Origin: Bacteroidales bacterium
Lineage (GTDB): Bacteria; Bacteroidota; Bacteroidia; Bacteroidales; UBA932
NCBI GenBank assembly: GCA_017428945.1
Contig: JAFRPW010000039.1
Span: 148,571 to 212,570 of the forward strand
DNA length: 64,000 nucleotides
Reading direction: 5' to 3'
Shown here one piece after another: positions 9,108 to 17,254 of this stretch. The position numbers and the translations under genes are program-made. A model generated the notes under the pieces. The model saw only the letters and a list, made by a program, of their open reading frames with translations, was not told the DNA's origin and ran no database searches. How positions within the stretch are numbered: the first letter of the stretch is position 1; each line of letters begins with the position of its first letter.

Positions 9108-10064
9108 ATGGTTTACGACTCCCATGTCGATACCCCGTCCGAGCTTCTGCGCTCCAGGGATATAAGTATCGACAACAAGTCAGGGCACGTCGACTTCCCC
9201 AAACTCAGGCGTGGGGGAGTCGACGGCTCCTTTTTTGCCCTCTACACATCTGCAGAGACCGCTCCTGACGCTGCAACCACACATGCAATGGAAATGATTG
9301 CAGCCGTTCACGATGCCATCAAAAAGGACGGAAAAGCCAGAATAACAGTTTCTCCGGCACAGGCGGCCCAAAACCGGGAGGAGGGGATATTCTCCGTTTT
9401 CCTGGGCATGGAGAACGGATCTCCCATCCAGGAATCACTTTCCCTGCTCCGCCTTTTCCACCATCTTGGCGTAAGGTATCTTACCCTTACCCATAACGGA
9501 GACAACGCCATTGCCGACAGCGCAGCCCAGGGTAATACCTGGGGAGGCCTGAGTCCGTTCGGAAGGGAAGTGGTGGCCCAGATGAACCGTCTTGGAATGA
9601 TGGTGGACATTTCCCACGCATCGGACGCCACCTTTTTTGACTGCATCCGGTACTCAAAGGCTCCGATAGTTGCAACCCATTCCTGCTGCCGCTCCCTCTG
9701 CGGGCATAGGCGCAACCTTACGGACGATATGCTCCGCGCCCTTGCCGGGAATGACGGCTACGTGGGAATCAACTTCTATCCCTTTTTCCTGGCCGATGAC
9801 GCGAAGCCGTATCCCGGCATAGGCAGAATCATCGAACACATAGACCATGCGGTGGAAATCTGCGGCATCGATCACGTAGGAATAGGTTCCGATTTTGATG
9901 GGATAGAGGTTACGCCAACGGGGCTTGACGACGTCTCCGCGCTGCCCCTCCTCTTTGCCGAAATGAAGCGAAGAGGCTACACTCAGGAGCAGATTGACAA
10001 GATTTCCGGAGGAAACCTTATGGATGTCCTGGACAGAATACTAAAGTGTTCTGAATCAGTGTAA
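9108..10064 (+). CDS. Membrane dipeptidase-like protein, peptidase family M19
   Basis: A 318-residue metallo-dependent hydrolase of the renal dipeptidase family. Metal-ligand motifs are visible in order: the N-terminal His-x-Asp in DSHVDT, the Glu in LGMENG, a His-Asn-Gly-Asp cluster, ATHSCCRSLCGHRRN, and the terminal GIGSDFDG. These match the binuclear zinc centre of M19 enzymes, which cleave dipeptides and sometimes D-amino-acid dipeptides. No signal peptide is present, so it is predicted cytoplasmic. The ATG at 9108 or the adjacent GTG at 9105 could be the start. The gene ends just before a strong hairpin. Confidence 0.93.
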   Translation: MVYDSHVDTPSELLRSRDISIDNKSGHVDFPKLRRGGVDGSFFALYTSAETAPDAATTHAMEMIAAVHDAIKKDGKARITVSPAQAAQNREEGIFSVFLGMENGSPIQESLSLLRLFHHLGVRYLTLTHNGDNAIADSAAQGNTWGGLSPFGREVVAQMNRLGMMVDISHASDATFFDCIRYSKAPIVATHSCCRSLCGHRRNLTDDMLRALAGNDGYVGINFYPFFLADDAKPYPGIGRIIEHIDHAVEICGIDHVGIGSDFDGIEVTPTGLDDVSALPLLFAEMKRRGYTQEQIDKISGGNLMDVLDRILKCSESV

Positions 10065-10081
10065 AAGGCAGTTGTCAAAGA

Positions 10082-10128
10082 CAAAAGTAACACTTATGTT
10101 ATATCATTAAACATAAGTGTTACTTTTG
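10082..10128. terminator. Perfect 19-bp hairpin between convergent genes, probable bidirectional terminator
   Basis: Arms at 10082-10100 and 10110-10128 are exact reverse complements with a 9-base loop. Runs of A on the left outer arm and T on the right outer arm give a U-tract in either direction. It lies between the M19 dipeptidase (plus) and cinA (minus), as expected for a shared terminator. Confidence 0.85.
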
Positions 10129-10143
10129 GTATATATCAGCGAG

Positions 10144-11394
10144 TTAATCCTCAATTATGTATAGGCGCAGCAAATTGAGCGCCGTGGATGCAAAACGCTC
10201 GATATTCCGCTTGCGGTCGCTCTTGTAACAGTACTTCCGGGTAATGGTTCCATGTGGGCCGGCGACTCCTATCCAAACTGTTCCCACAGGATTGATCCCG
10301 TCGCCCGACGGGCCGGAAAGACCGGTTGTTGAGACAGCATAATCGCTCCCGGTAAGCTTCCTCACGCCCTCTGCCATAGCCGCGGCCACCTCCGATGAAA
10401 CCACTCCGTTTTTCTCTATGACTGCAGGATCAACCCCAAGCACACTTTCCTTTACAGATACGGCATAGGACGTGACCGACCCAAGGAAATAGGCCGAAGA
10501 TCCGGGCACGGAAGTGAACAGATGGGCTATCTCTCCGCCGGTGCAGCTCTCGGCGCAGGAAACGGTCTTTCCGCGCTCCAGGAGAAGCTCTCCCAGCGCC
10601 TGTTCAAGGGTGGTGTCCTTCAAGGCATATATCTTATCGCCCAGAATGGCCTTTAATTTGCCAATCTGGGCCTTTTGGCGTTCAAGTATATTGGTAGTAC
10701 CATCCGCATAAGAAGAGAGTCTCAGGCGGATTCCTGTGAGCATGTTGGGGAGGTATGCAAGGTGCATGTCAGCCGGCAGTGCATCTTCCCATGGCGCGAT
10801 AAGTTCCGACAATGCAGACTCTGCAATACCGTAAACCATTATATTGCTGTGCACTATCTCTCCTATGCTAAAGTGCTTCTTTATGTCAGAGACTATCTCC
10901 GGGATGGCTCCGACGGCTTCGTGGGGGACGCCTGGAAGGGAATAGAGCGTACCCTTGCCGGAGATGTTCCTGAAGACCATTATGGGTGCCGTACCAAGCT
11001 TGTTTACAATTACTTCCGCTTTGTCCGGGACCAAGGCCTGCGCCCTGTTGCTGGGTAACATGTCCAGACCTCTGCCTTGAAGTATCTTCCTCACCATCTC
11101 CAGCTGGCCGGGGTCTTCCCTGTAGCAGCTGCTGCCGGAAATCTTCAGGAGCGTAGCCTTTGTAATGTCATCTTTTGTGGGGCCGAGTCCACCGGTGGTG
11201 ATTACTATCTGGGTTGAAGCCAGGAGGTTCAGCAGAGTCTTCTCCATGACGTCTGCATTATCCGGGACAGAATACATTCCGGCTATCTTAACTCCCACAC
11301 TTTCAAGGGCTTGAGCAATAGCAGAGGAGTTTGTATCAACAATCTGGCCAATGAGAATCTCATCGCCTATAGTCACAATTGAAACTTGGATCAT
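10144..11394 (-). CDS. cinA: CinA-family protein (nicotinamide-nucleotide amidase)
   Basis: A 416-residue two-domain cytoplasmic protein. The N-terminal half is a molybdopterin-binding-like domain (IGDEILIGQIVDTNSS and TTGGLGPTKDD), associated with ADP-ribose pyrophosphatase activity in CinA. The C-terminal PncC domain (SCAESCTGGEIAHLFTSVPG, then TGLSGPSGDG and PVGTVWIGV) deamidates NMN in pyridine-nucleotide recycling. The older link to competence applies to Gram-positive bacteria. It overlaps the upstream barrel gene by four bases, which puts it last in a three-gene minus-strand operon led by an XRE regulator. Confidence 0.95.
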   Translation of the reverse strand: MIQVSIVTIGDEILIGQIVDTNSSAIAQALESVGVKIAGMYSVPDNADVMEKTLLNLLASTQIVITTGGLGPTKDDITKATLLKISGSSCYREDPGQLEMVRKILQGRGLDMLPSNRAQALVPDKAEVIVNKLGTAPIMVFRNISGKGTLYSLPGVPHEAVGAIPEIVSDIKKHFSIGEIVHSNIMVYGIAESALSELIAPWEDALPADMHLAYLPNMLTGIRLRLSSYADGTTNILERQKAQIGKLKAILGDKIYALKDTTLEQALGELLLERGKTVSCAESCTGGEIAHLFTSVPGSSAYFLGSVTSYAVSVKESVLGVDPAVIEKNGVVSSEVAAAMAEGVRKLTGSDYAVSTTGLSGPSGDGINPVGTVWIGVAGPHGTITRKYCYKSDRKRNIERFASTALNLLRLYIIED

Positions 11395-12059
11395 GACTTT
11401 TCCAGTGTTTTAACGGTCTTTTTTACTGCAAGGAGACTTGCGTTGAGTTCAACAAGGGAAGCGCCCGCGGAGAGTATCTGAAGGGCTTCCTCTGCGTTTT
11501 CCGTGCATCCTATGACGGGAATGCGGCTTTGGGTGAGTTCCAGAACGGTCCTGACCTTTGCAAGACCGTTGACCACAATGCCGTCAATGCCTGATAATCT
11601 GCTATAGGAGAGGAGGGTATTCAGCTCTTCAGGGGTAATCTCATTGGTAAGTTTCAGATATACAGGTGTGTATTTCTCGTAGCAGAGGCGGAGAGACAGA
11701 AGCGAATCCAGCATTGTGACAGTATCCGAAATATCCATGGCATTGATGCCGACGTTGCTGTTTGGATTAAGGACGATGATGTCTGCAAAGTCGTATGCAA
11801 GGGCGAAGTTTCGCTGGATGTCTTCCGATATTTCCACTATGACAGCTTTGCCCTCATAGTGCTTTCTTATATCTGATATCCAATTAATTACGTTTTCTTT
11901 GGGGGGAGTTGCAACTATGAAAGATGCGCTTTTGCAAGGCAGTGAGGAGCCCACGGGATGGCGGAAAAGGATGCCGGACACTTCCTTTTCCAACCCAGGA
12001 TTCCTGCGTTTGCGACTAGACCAGAATAACATATTGGGCACAGCTTTGTTGCTGTGCAA
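11391..12059 (-). CDS. Reduced dihydroorotate-dehydrogenase-like TIM-barrel protein
   Basis: A 222-residue protein whose C-terminal two thirds resembles the second half of a dihydroorotate dehydrogenase barrel. Visible features are TPVYLKLTNEITPEEL (compare KlsPd in PyrD), SGIDGIVVNGLA, RIPVIGCTENAEEALQIL and the closing AGASLVELNASL. It is about 100 residues shorter than PyrD. I cannot find the PyrD catalytic-base loop or a convincing FMN phosphate site. It may be a divergent or non-catalytic member, and the assignment rests on fold-like motifs only. It lies 12 bases after the XRE gene and overlaps cinA by four bases. Confidence 0.5.
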   Translation of the reverse strand: MHSNKAVPNMLFWSSRKRRNPGLEKEVSGILFRHPVGSSLPCKSASFIVATPPKENVINWISDIRKHYEGKAVIVEISEDIQRNFALAYDFADIIVLNPNSNVGINAMDISDTVTMLDSLLSLRLCYEKYTPVYLKLTNEITPEELNTLLSYSRLSGIDGIVVNGLAKVRTVLELTQSRIPVIGCTENAEEALQILSAGASLVELNASLLAVKKTVKTLEKS

Positions 12060-12071
12060 ATTTAGTAAAAA

Positions 12072-12413
12072 TTATGGTTCTGCAGTGAAAATCTTATAAG
12101 TATTGTCCTTATAGAAAACCATGATGTGGTCGATTTCCGGGGTCTGGGGCTGGCTGAAAAGGGTTCCAGAGGCTTCCTGGGGAGCTGTTTCGGTACTGGA
12201 AGCATCTTTGTACATAGATCCTTTTCCCGTGAAAAGCCAGTCCATGTTAAGGGAAGGGTAGTGAAGGGCAAGGCTCTCAAGGAATTCGTAGCCTGGTTTG
12301 TTACGTCCGGACAGAATATGCGATACGCTTCCGCGCGCTACGGAAAGAGTGTCCGCAAATTGTGACTGCGTTATGTTCTGGGCCTGCAAAAACAGCAAAA
12401 GACGACGGTTCAT
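12072..12413 (-). CDS. XRE-family helix-turn-helix regulator
   Basis: A 113-residue DNA-binding protein. The N-terminal helix-turn-helix (ITQSQFADTLSVARGSVSHILSGRNKP) is of the Cro/CI type. It is followed by MDWLFTGKGSMYK, a common continuation in Bacteroidetes CI-like regulators. The last 45 residues are a variable tail ending in a short beta-like segment. It is the first gene of the minus-strand operon with the barrel protein and cinA, and palindromic sites lie at its own start and promoter. Autoregulation is therefore plausible but unproven. Confidence 0.85.
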   Translation of the reverse strand: MNRRLLLFLQAQNITQSQFADTLSVARGSVSHILSGRNKPGYEFLESLALHYPSLNMDWLFTGKGSMYKDASSTETAPQEASGTLFSQPQTPEIDHIMVFYKDNTYKIFTAEP

Positions 12414-12422
12414 TGTTTACAA
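12412..12422 (-). promoter_or_regulatory. Candidate operator, TTGTAAACAAT (minus strand)
   Basis: On the minus strand this reads TTGTAAACAAT, with a palindromic core TTGT-AA-ACAA, and overlaps the XRE start codon. The identical 11-mer occurs in the opposite orientation at 12815-12825 beside queA. A second palindrome, TTACAAATGTAA (12431-12442), overlaps the XRE -7 element. Confidence 0.4.
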
Positions 12423-12433
12423 CTATGTTTTTA

Positions 12434-12464
12434 CAAATGTAATCAATTTGGTAGTTATATGCAA
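12434..12464 (-). promoter_or_regulatory. Predicted promoter of the XRE-barrel-cinA operon
   Basis: On the minus strand, TTG at 12464-12462 and TACATTTG at 12441-12434 are spaced by 20 bases, the spacing used repeatedly in this window. The -7 element lies inside a 12-bp palindrome, so a bound repressor would block it. Confidence 0.65.
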
Positions 12465-12553
12465 GATGTACTTGCCGCAAATTATGAACAGATATCAGGG
12501 AATGGTGTTTATAAATACATTAAATATCAGTTTAAGTAAATAATATTAAATCA

Positions 12554-12585
12554 CTGAATATAATGGTATTAATTATTATATTCAG
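12554..12585. repeat. 11-bp AT-rich inverted repeat
   Basis: Arms CTGAATATAAT (12554-12564) and ATTATATTCAG (12575-12585) are exact reverse complements around a 10-base loop in the middle of the divergent spacer. It has no adjoining T-run, so it is not an obvious terminator. It could be a regulator site or a chance AT-rich palindrome. Confidence 0.5.
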
Positions 12586-12814
12586 CTTGAAATATAACTA
12601 TTTTGTCACTTTCTTGCTTCAACCCGGCTTCTTATGCTTTAATTATACTTTATATCATTGCTTATAAACCGCTGAGTATCAGTAATATTTATTATTTGTG
12701 GAACAATCGTAAAAGCAATTCCATGTAAAAGAATGACTGCGGTTTTCAGAATCTTGAACTGCGACTTGCTGATTCACAAAACTGCACCACGCATATGTGT
12801 TTATGAATTCAATT

Positions 12815-12825
12815 TTGTAAACAAT
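12815..12825 (+). promoter_or_regulatory. Candidate operator, TTGTAAACAAT, upstream of queA
   Basis: Exact inverted copy of the 11-mer overlapping the XRE start, lying 33 bases before the queA -7 element. The placement at both ends of the spacer suggests one factor acting on both divergent units. Confidence 0.4.
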
Positions 12826-12857
12826 TCTCCACGTAGCCGTATTTGCGATAAAATGGT

Positions 12858-12865
12858 TAACTTTG
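12858..12865 (+). promoter_or_regulatory. Predicted -7 element of queA
   Basis: TAACTTTG fits TAnnTTTG and lies 18 bases before the queA ATG. No TTG is found at the expected -33 distance, so activity may depend on an activator. Confidence 0.5.
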
Positions 12866-12883
12866 CGTAAATTTTGAATTCTC

Positions 12884-14095
12884 ATGATACCTGAAATACA
12901 TATAGAAGATTACGCATATTCCCTTGACGATTCAAGGATTGCTAAATATCCGCTGCCGGAAAGAGACAGCTCCAAACTTCTCCATTACAAGTCAGGAAAG
13001 GTCTCTGAGTACATTTTCCGTGACCTGCCGTCCCTTCTTCCGGATAATTCCCTTATGGTGTTCAATGACACCAAGGTGGTCCCGGCAAGGCTTCGTTTTG
13101 CCAAGCCTACCGGTGCCAACATTGAGATTTTCTGTCTTGAGCCCGTGAAACCGGCAGAATACAATACTGCATTTGCGGCTACTGATTCATCTACCTGGAA
13201 ATGCGTTATCGGCAACGCCAAAAAATGGAAAGGAGATGTCCTTGAGCTTATCAACCCGCTTGATTCCAGGGAGATATCGGACCTCTCGATGACTGCCGTC
13301 CTTGAGGACAGGGAGGGCCAGACAGGGCTTGTCCGCTTTGAGTGGAAAGGCGGTTTTCCTTTTTCCAGGGTTCTTGAAATCTGCGGTACAATTCCCATTC
13401 CTCCATACCTTAACCGCGAGTCGGAGGCCCTTGACGTGGAACGCTATCAGACCCTTTACGCCCGTATCAGGGGCTCTGTTGCCGCACCTACGGCCGGTCT
13501 TCACTTCACACAGGCGGTCCTTGACCGCATCCGTGAAAAAGGCATCGACACGGAGACTGTGTGTCTTCACGTAGGTGCCGGGACTTTCCTTCCGGTGAAG
13601 GGGTCCCTTGTGAGCCGGCATTCCATGCACAGGGAGCCGTTTGTGGTCTCTAAAGCCCTTCTGGAGGCCCTCAGGGACGGTAATCGCAGCGTAACCGCAG
13701 TGGGGACAACATCGGTCCGTACCCTTGAATCCCTGTATTACGCCGGTGTTTCGTGCCTTGAGAAGGGTGTGCCGGAAGATGTGGAGCAGTGGGCTCCCTA
13801 TACCCGGGAGTATCCTTATTCTACACGGGAGGCGCTGGATGCAATCGTCCGATATCTTGACGCAAACGGTCTTGAGAGCCTTTCACTCGGGACGCGCATC
13901 ATCATCGTCCCGGGCTTCAGGTTCAGGATAGTAAACCGCCTGGTAACCAATTTCCATCAGCCGGAAAGTACCCTTATCCTTCTTGTATCGGCCTTTGTGG
14001 GAGGGGACTGGCGCACCATTTACGATTATGCGCTCTCCAACGGATTCCGTTTCCTCAGTTACGGGGACAGTTCACTGTTGGAAAGGGCGGAATAA
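12884..14095 (+). CDS. queA: S-adenosylmethionine:tRNA ribosyltransferase-isomerase
   Basis: A 403-residue enzyme of queuosine synthesis. It transfers and isomerises the ribosyl group of AdoMet onto preQ1 at position 34 of GUN-anticodon tRNAs, giving epoxyqueuosine. Diagnostic stretches are NDTKVVPARL near the N-terminus, VAAPTAGLHFT in the centre and NFHQPESTLILLVSAF near the end. At 403 residues it is longer than the roughly 350 of many QueA proteins, with extra residues in the central and C-terminal parts. It acts in the cytoplasm. Confidence 0.96.
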   Translation: MIPEIHIEDYAYSLDDSRIAKYPLPERDSSKLLHYKSGKVSEYIFRDLPSLLPDNSLMVFNDTKVVPARLRFAKPTGANIEIFCLEPVKPAEYNTAFAATDSSTWKCVIGNAKKWKGDVLELINPLDSREISDLSMTAVLEDREGQTGLVRFEWKGGFPFSRVLEICGTIPIPPYLNRESEALDVERYQTLYARIRGSVAAPTAGLHFTQAVLDRIREKGIDTETVCLHVGAGTFLPVKGSLVSRHSMHREPFVVSKALLEALRDGNRSVTAVGTTSVRTLESLYYAGVSCLEKGVPEDVEQWAPYTREYPYSTREALDAIVRYLDANGLESLSLGTRIIIVPGFRFRIVNRLVTNFHQPESTLILLVSAFVGGDWRTIYDYALSNGFRFLSYGDSSLLERAE

Positions 14096-14108
14096 TTTGC
14101 TAACTTTG
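14078..14108 (+). promoter_or_regulatory. Predicted promoter of the acyltransferase gene
   Basis: TTG at 14078-14080 and TAACTTTG at 14101-14108 are spaced by 20 bases. The -33 element lies inside the end of queA. The ATG at 14131 follows 22 bases after the -7 element, which supports that start over an in-frame TTG at 14125. Confidence 0.65.
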
Positions 14109-14130
14109 TGGATGGATAAATGAATTGCGT

Positions 14131-15273
14131 ATGGATCAGAACAGCGAATTCAACGATATAGCCCCCTTCGGGGACGAAGATGCTTCCGCCGGCCTTTCAA
14201 AGGTGGCAAACCATCCGGCGGTTCCGTGGGTTTCAAAGTATATCTTTCCCAACCAGCCGGAAACATATCTGAGGGATATCCTCCGCAGCATAAAGACCGT
14301 TGACCAGTTCCAGTCCATGGTCATGTCCAAAGCCGTGGAGTGGGTTATAAAGACCACGGTCAAGGAATTCTCCTATGACGGCCTGGACAAACTGAAGGCT
14401 GTAAAAGGCTGTTATCTGGCCATGTCCAACCACAGGGACATCATCCTGGACCCGGCATTCACCCAGATAGTCCTGTACCGCAACGGTCTTCCAATGACCC
14501 AGATTGCGGTAGGCGACAACCTCCTCAAGGACCCTACGGTAGAGCTCCTTATCCGTTCCAACCGCATGATAAAGGTTATCCGCGGGATATCGGCCCGTGA
14601 GCTGTACCTGTCGTCCCAGCTCCTGTCAAAATACATAAGGGAAACCGTTACAGGAGGTACGGCATCGGTCTGGATTGCCCAGAAGGAAGGACGTACCAAG
14701 AACGGCCTTGATATCACAGAGCAGGGCCTTCTGAAGATGTTCAACATGAGCGGCTGCGGAGATTTCGTGAAAGATTTCAGGGAACTGAACATCGTCCCCA
14801 TGAGCATTTCCTATGAGTACGAGCCCTGCGACATCCTCAAAGCCAGGGAAATCCTCATCTCCCGTACCCAGAAGTACGTGAAGACGGAGCACGAAGACCT
14901 CCAGAGCATAATGGTGGGCATCAAGCAGTACAAGGGCAACGTACACCTCCAGATAGGGGAGCCGCTGACGGACGAAGAGCTGTACGAGGCCTCCCTCTGC
15001 GACAAGAACGACCGTTTCCAGAACATCCGCCATGCAATGGACCGCCGCATTATAAGCGGCTACCGTCTCTGGAAAACCAACTATATGGCATACGATATTG
15101 TAAACGGCGGTTCAAAATACTCGGACAAGTATACTCCTGAAGAGCTCGCCGCTTTCAGAGAATACATCGAGGGCCAGCTCACCAAGGTGGAACCCACCCT
15201 TAATCAGGAAGACCTCAGGGACATCCTGCTGCACATCTACAGCAATCCTGTCCTTTCCAAGGAAGAACTCTAG
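14131..15273 (+). CDS. PlsC-like glycerolipid acyltransferase
   Basis: A 380-residue protein with the acyltransferase motif NHRDII(L)D (the NHxxxxD catalytic block) around residue 100, followed by QIAVGDNLLKDP and a glycine-rich IAQKEGRTKNG block that matches the substrate-binding motif of PlsB/PlsC-type enzymes. It lacks strong membrane helices, so it is likely soluble or peripheral. Large Bacteroidetes acyltransferases of this kind are often annotated as 1-acyl-glycerol-3-phosphate acyltransferases; the true acceptor is not known. Its stop overlaps the convergent mscS gene by four bases. Confidence 0.82.
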   Translation: MDQNSEFNDIAPFGDEDASAGLSKVANHPAVPWVSKYIFPNQPETYLRDILRSIKTVDQFQSMVMSKAVEWVIKTTVKEFSYDGLDKLKAVKGCYLAMSNHRDIILDPAFTQIVLYRNGLPMTQIAVGDNLLKDPTVELLIRSNRMIKVIRGISARELYLSSQLLSKYIRETVTGGTASVWIAQKEGRTKNGLDITEQGLLKMFNMSGCGDFVKDFRELNIVPMSISYEYEPCDILKAREILISRTQKYVKTEHEDLQSIMVGIKQYKGNVHLQIGEPLTDEELYEASLCDKNDRFQNIRHAMDRRIISGYRLWKTNYMAYDIVNGGSKYSDKYTPEELAAFREYIEGQLTKVEPTLNQEDLRDILLHIYSNPVLSKEEL

Positions 15274-16214
15274 TTCTTGATGTGAATGTCCATCTGCTGG
15301 AATGGGAATCCTATTCCGTACTTCTGAGGCAGCTGGGTATAGAACGTCTCGTTAAGGTAGAAATAAGCATTCCAGTAATCCGTAGCTGAGACCCAGCTGC
15401 GGGTTACATAGTTTACGCTGTTGTCTCCCAGGTTAATTATTGCCACAAACGGATCTGCGGCACCCTGGGTGGAAGAGTCAAGGATATAGGGGCAAGTGCC
15501 GATAATCTCCAGAAGGGCTTTCTTCACCTGTTCCGCCTCTGTTCCGTAAGGCACGCTGACGTTGATATCGACCCTCCTGAGGGGCATTGCGCTGATATTG
15601 TTTATATTGCCGTTGGATAGGGTTCCGTTGGGAAGGATGATCCTTCTGTTGTCTGTGGTTAAAAGCTTGGTGCTCACGATATTCACATCGGTAACAGTAC
15701 CGCTGAACCCTTGCGCCTCTATGAAATCTCCGGCCTTGAAAGGCTTGAATACCAAGATCATTATACCGCCGGCAAAATTCTGGACAGTACCGCTCATGGC
15801 CATGCCTATTGCCATGCCGCCGGCGGCCAGCAGCGCTGCCAGGGAAGTTGTGTTGATGCCAAGGGTGCTGATGGAGATAACTATGACAACAATCCACAGG
15901 GCAATGCTCACAAGGCTCAGGGTGAAGGAGGCCAGGGTCTTCTCCGTCTGTTTCCTCTCAAACCCCTTCTTGAGCCCTCTTTTGACCATCCTTATAATCC
16001 AGGCGCCTATTATGTAGATGAGCAGCGCAGCCAGCACCTTGAGGCCAAACTGGATTGCCTGGGAGATGAGTCCGTCTATAAGCTGGTCCGGGGGTGTGGT
16101 CCGTATTGTCTCTACTATTGCCTGGCGTTTTACTGCAAGGGAGTCGGTGCTTAGTTTACCGGCTATTTCTTCTGCCGCGGGTGCGGCCTGGAGTATGATA
16201 TGCTGAAGATTCAT
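15270..16214 (-). CDS. mscS: MscS-family mechanosensitive ion channel
   Basis: A 314-residue small-conductance mechanosensitive channel. After a short N-terminal region are three hydrophobic segments. The pore helix shows the Ala/Gly packing pattern ALLAAGGMAIGMAMSGTVQNF typical of MscS TM3. A beta-domain (FKAGDFIEAQGFSGTVTDVNIVSTKL) and ILPNGTLSNGNINN follow. It would release solutes across the inner membrane on hypo-osmotic shock. The Ca2+/Na+ exchanger gene ends three bases upstream of its start, so both ion-handling genes form one minus-strand unit. Confidence 0.94.
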   Translation of the reverse strand: MNLQHIILQAAPAAEEIAGKLSTDSLAVKRQAIVETIRTTPPDQLIDGLISQAIQFGLKVLAALLIYIIGAWIIRMVKRGLKKGFERKQTEKTLASFTLSLVSIALWIVVIVISISTLGINTTSLAALLAAGGMAIGMAMSGTVQNFAGGIMILVFKPFKAGDFIEAQGFSGTVTDVNIVSTKLLTTDNRRIILPNGTLSNGNINNISAMPLRRVDINVSVPYGTEAEQVKKALLEIIGTCPYILDSSTQGAADPFVAIINLGDNSVNYVTRSWVSATDYWNAYFYLNETFYTQLPQKYGIGFPFQQMDIHIKN

Positions 16215-16217
16215 ATT

Positions 16218-17177
16218 CTAAAGATTGACGATAAGATATGCCATGTATGCGGCCCATATAATCAGAAACAGTGCACCGTCAACGCGGTCCAGCTGGTTTC
16301 TACGGCCTATGAATATGCTGGTGCCAAGGGCAAGCGCACTTGCCATAAGCACCGCCATGTCCACCAAGTTTATGCTCTGGAACGACACCGGAGCAATTAC
16401 TGCCGATGTTCCAAGAATAAGAAGTATGTTGAATATATTCGAGCCGATTATGTTGCCCAGGGCAAGCTGTCCTTTCTTCTTGACCGCAGCTGCGATGCAG
16501 GTTGCAAGTTCCGGCAGGGAAGTGCCGCCGGCAAGGATTGTGACGGCAATGAACTTGTCGCTTACCCCCAGTGCCGATGCAAGGCCAGTGGCATTGTTTA
16601 CAAAGAGGTTGCCGCCAGCGACCAGTGCGGCAAGGCCGCCCAGTATCATAAGGATGGAAAGCCACAGTTTCTGCTGTTTCTGCCCCTCTTCACCGGCCTG
16701 GTCAGTGGTTTTACCGCTACGGAAACTGATCCACATGTAGACGGCGAAAAGCGCCAGCAGCACGGCTCCGTCAAAACGGCTCAGGCCGTCTGTCCCGATA
16801 CCAAAGATGGTGGACTCCATGCCAAGGAGCATCAGCAGGGCGGTGACTACTATGTTTACCGGGATATCCCTTCTTCTGTTTGAACGGGTTATTCCGATGG
16901 GAAGGATAAGTGCGGTGACGCCGAGTATGAGCAGAGTGTTGAAAACATTGGAGCCCACAACGTTGCCGACTGTGATGTCTCCATTTCCCTCAAGGGCACC
17001 GACAAGGCTCACGACCATCTCCGGGGCCGATGTTCCCATGCCCACGATGGTGAGGCCGATGACGAATTCGCTGAGTCCTGCGCGCCGGGCGACGGATGAG
17101 GCTCCGTCAACAAGCCAGTCAGCACCGAACACAACCAGGGCCAGCCCTGCCAGGAGCAGTATGATCATTAAGAACAT
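16218..17177 (-). CDS. Calcium/sodium antiporter, CaCA superfamily (YrbG-like)
   Basis: A 319-residue, roughly ten-helix inner-membrane exchanger. The two inverted alpha-repeats are clear: GMGTSAPEMVVSL with GNVVGSNVFN in the first half, and AGGTSLPELATCI with GNIIGSNIFN in the second. These carry the acidic residues that coordinate the cation. Such proteins exchange Ca2+ for Na+ or H+. A cytoplasmic loop in the middle (SGKTTDQAGEEGQKQQ) separates the halves. A -7 element (TATTTTTG on the minus strand, 17204-17197) lies 20 bases upstream of the ATG. Confidence 0.93.
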   Translation of the reverse strand: MFLMIILLLAGLALVVFGADWLVDGASSVARRAGLSEFVIGLTIVGMGTSAPEMVVSLVGALEGNGDITVGNVVGSNVFNTLLILGVTALILPIGITRSNRRRDIPVNIVVTALLMLLGMESTIFGIGTDGLSRFDGAVLLALFAVYMWISFRSGKTTDQAGEEGQKQQKLWLSILMILGGLAALVAGGNLFVNNATGLASALGVSDKFIAVTILAGGTSLPELATCIAAAVKKKGQLALGNIIGSNIFNILLILGTSAVIAPVSFQSINLVDMAVLMASALALGTSIFIGRRNQLDRVDGALFLIIWAAYMAYLIVNL

Positions 17178-17196
17178 GTCAATTCATTTTGTGACG

Positions 17197-17204
17197 CAAA
17201 AATA
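17197..17204 (-). promoter_or_regulatory. Predicted -7 element of the antiporter-mscS operon
   Basis: The minus strand reads TATTTTTG, matching TAnnTTTG. No clear TTG was found at the -33 distance. Confidence 0.5.
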
Positions 17205-17225
17205 GCAATTCTTGTCGAATTATAG

Positions 17226-17233
17226 TATATTTG
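17226..17233 (+). promoter_or_regulatory. Predicted -7 element of the BACON-M6 operon
   Basis: TATATTTG matches TAnnTTTG. It includes the in-frame TTG at 17231, which therefore belongs to the promoter and not to the protein. The first downstream ATG, at 17255, is taken as the start. Confidence 0.55.
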
Positions 17234-17254
17234 CGTTATAAGATACTTGCCAAT

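Larger units (their letters stand above)
12414..12883. other. 470-base AT-rich divergent intergenic region
   Basis: No credible coding sequence or RNA gene is seen. It is far more AT-rich than its surroundings. It holds the XRE promoter at its left end, an AT-rich hairpin (arms 12554-12564 and 12575-12585), and the queA -7 element and second TTGTAAACAAT copy at its right end. Confidence 0.7.

Noticed and set aside
17231-17254. TTG start for the BACON-like lipoprotein
   Set aside because: The TTG is part of a TATATTTG promoter element; the ATG at 17255 gives a normal signal peptide.
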